The translations under genes were made by a program, and so were the position numbers. This document shows, one piece after another, positions 5,656-6,217 of a stretch of 6,217 nucleotides of DNA (positions are counted from its first letter, which is position 1; each line of letters opens with the position of its first letter). Under the pieces are notes generated by a model. It was not told the DNA's origin, searched no databases, and saw only the letters and a list, made by a program, of their open reading frames with translations. The stretch comes from an uncultured Rhodanobacter sp. Its GTDB lineage: Bacteria; Pseudomonadota; Gammaproteobacteria; Xanthomonadales; Rhodanobacteraceae. The DNA is taken from contig CAIKJM010000165.1 in the NCBI GenBank assembly GCA_903827735.1, positions 1-6,217 on the forward strand. Direction: 5' to 3'.

Positions 5656-6217
5656 ATGAAAGTTTCCGTGACGTTGATGAAAGCGCTCGTTTACAAAGGC
5701 CCCGGCAAGAAGGCGCTGGAAGATCACCCCAAGCCGACGATCACCGCGCCCACCGATGCCATCGTCAAGATCAGCAAGACCACGATCTGCGGCACCGATC
5801 TGCATATCCTCAAGGGCGATGTAGCGACCTGCAAGCCGGGGCGCGTTCTCGGACACGAAGGCGTGGGCGTTATCGCCGAGATCGGCGCGGCGGTCACTGC
5901 GTTCAAGGTGGGCGACCACGTGCTGATTTCCTGCATCACCGCGTGCGGCAAGTGCGTGTACTGCCGCAAGCTGATGTACTCGCATTGCACCACGGGCGGC
6001 TGGATTCTCGGTAATTCGATCGACGGCACGCAGGCGGAGTTCGTGCGCATTCCCTACGCGGAAACCAGCCTGTATCCGATCCCCCAGGGCGCCGATGAAG
6101 AGGCCTTGGTGATGCTCAGCGACATTCTGCCGACCGGCTTCGAATGTGGCGTGCTCAACGGCCAGGTGAAACCCGGCAGCGTCGTTGCCATCGTGGGCGC
6201 AGGCCCGATCGAGATCG
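5656..6217 (+). CDS. Zinc-dependent alcohol dehydrogenase, N-terminal part
   Basis: The reading frame runs off the window, and 187 codons are seen of an expected total of about 345-350. The protein is a medium-chain zinc alcohol dehydrogenase of the formaldehyde-dehydrogenase-like ADH2 type, which oxidises alcohols or reduces aldehydes with NAD(P). It is cytoplasmic. Numbered from 5656: C45 in TICGTDLHI and H67-E68 in GHEGVG are the expected catalytic-zinc region. C97, C100, C103 and C111 (CGKCVYCRKLMYSHC) are the structural-zinc set. GGWILGNSIDGTQAEFVRIP and LSDILPTGFECGV are typical subfamily blocks. The Rossmann motif at 181-186 reads GAGPIE, where GxGxxG is expected. An in-frame TGA at 5638-5640 bounds the start. 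ATG at 5656 has an AGG 9 nt upstream, but MKALVYKGPGKK at 5677 is the canonical family start and is a real alternative. The substrate is unknown. Confidence 0.93.
   Translation, partial: MKVSVTLMKALVYKGPGKKALEDHPKPTITAPTDAIVKISKTTICGTDLHILKGDVATCKPGRVLGHEGVGVIAEIGAAVTAFKVGDHVLISCITACGKCVYCRKLMYSHCTTGGWILGNSIDGTQAEFVRIPYAETSLYPIPQGADEEALVMLSDILPTGFECGVLNGQVKPGSVVAIVGAGPIEI

Overview
The window reads as GC-rich proteobacterial chromosome. The protein types and promoter layout suggest a beta- or gammaproteobacterium such as a Burkholderiales or Xanthomonadales (Rhodanobacter/Dyella-like) species, but the sequence alone does not settle the lineage. No mobile element, CRISPR array, tRNA or rRNA is visible.

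Layout. Positions 1-192 hold no convincing gene. A complete phosphoketolase (193-2556, +) follows. It converges, with a 38-bp gap, on a GH144/glucoamylase-like protein (3992-2595, -). A divergent intergenic region (3993-4239) then leads rightward into a small SHOCT-domain membrane protein (4240-4479, +), a cytoplasmic-looking triple-BON-domain protein (4671-5321, +) closed by a strong intrinsic terminator (5329-5369), and the first 187 codons of a zinc-dependent alcohol dehydrogenase (5656 to the window end, +).

Main signal. A 15-bp box, CT[AG][AG]GTA[AG]TTTCCGA, occurs four times, only in intergenic DNA. Each copy lies 65-131 bp upstream of one of the last four genes and points the same way as that gene. 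The copies are 4082-4096 (-), 4160-4174 (+), 4566-4580 (+) and 5511-5525 (+). At an identical offset downstream of every box is a -10-like hexamer (TATCGT, TATCGT, TAAGGT, GATAGT), and none has a recognisable TTGACA-type -35. This is the layout of a local activator-dependent regulon. The box core resembles, from memory, FixJ-type (NarL/FixJ family) response-regulator sites of the GTAAGTAATTTCC kind, which would suggest low-oxygen control.

How the genes may work together (inference). Phosphoketolase turns sugar phosphates into acetyl phosphate, a possible ATP source when respiration is limited. The dehydrogenase would handle an alcohol/aldehyde redox step. The BON and SHOCT proteins look like stress accessories, and the GH144-like enzyme would act on a glucan. 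The combination recalls low-oxygen-activated gene clusters described in Burkholderia. Phosphoketolase itself has no box within the 192 bp available, so it is probably read from a promoter further upstream.
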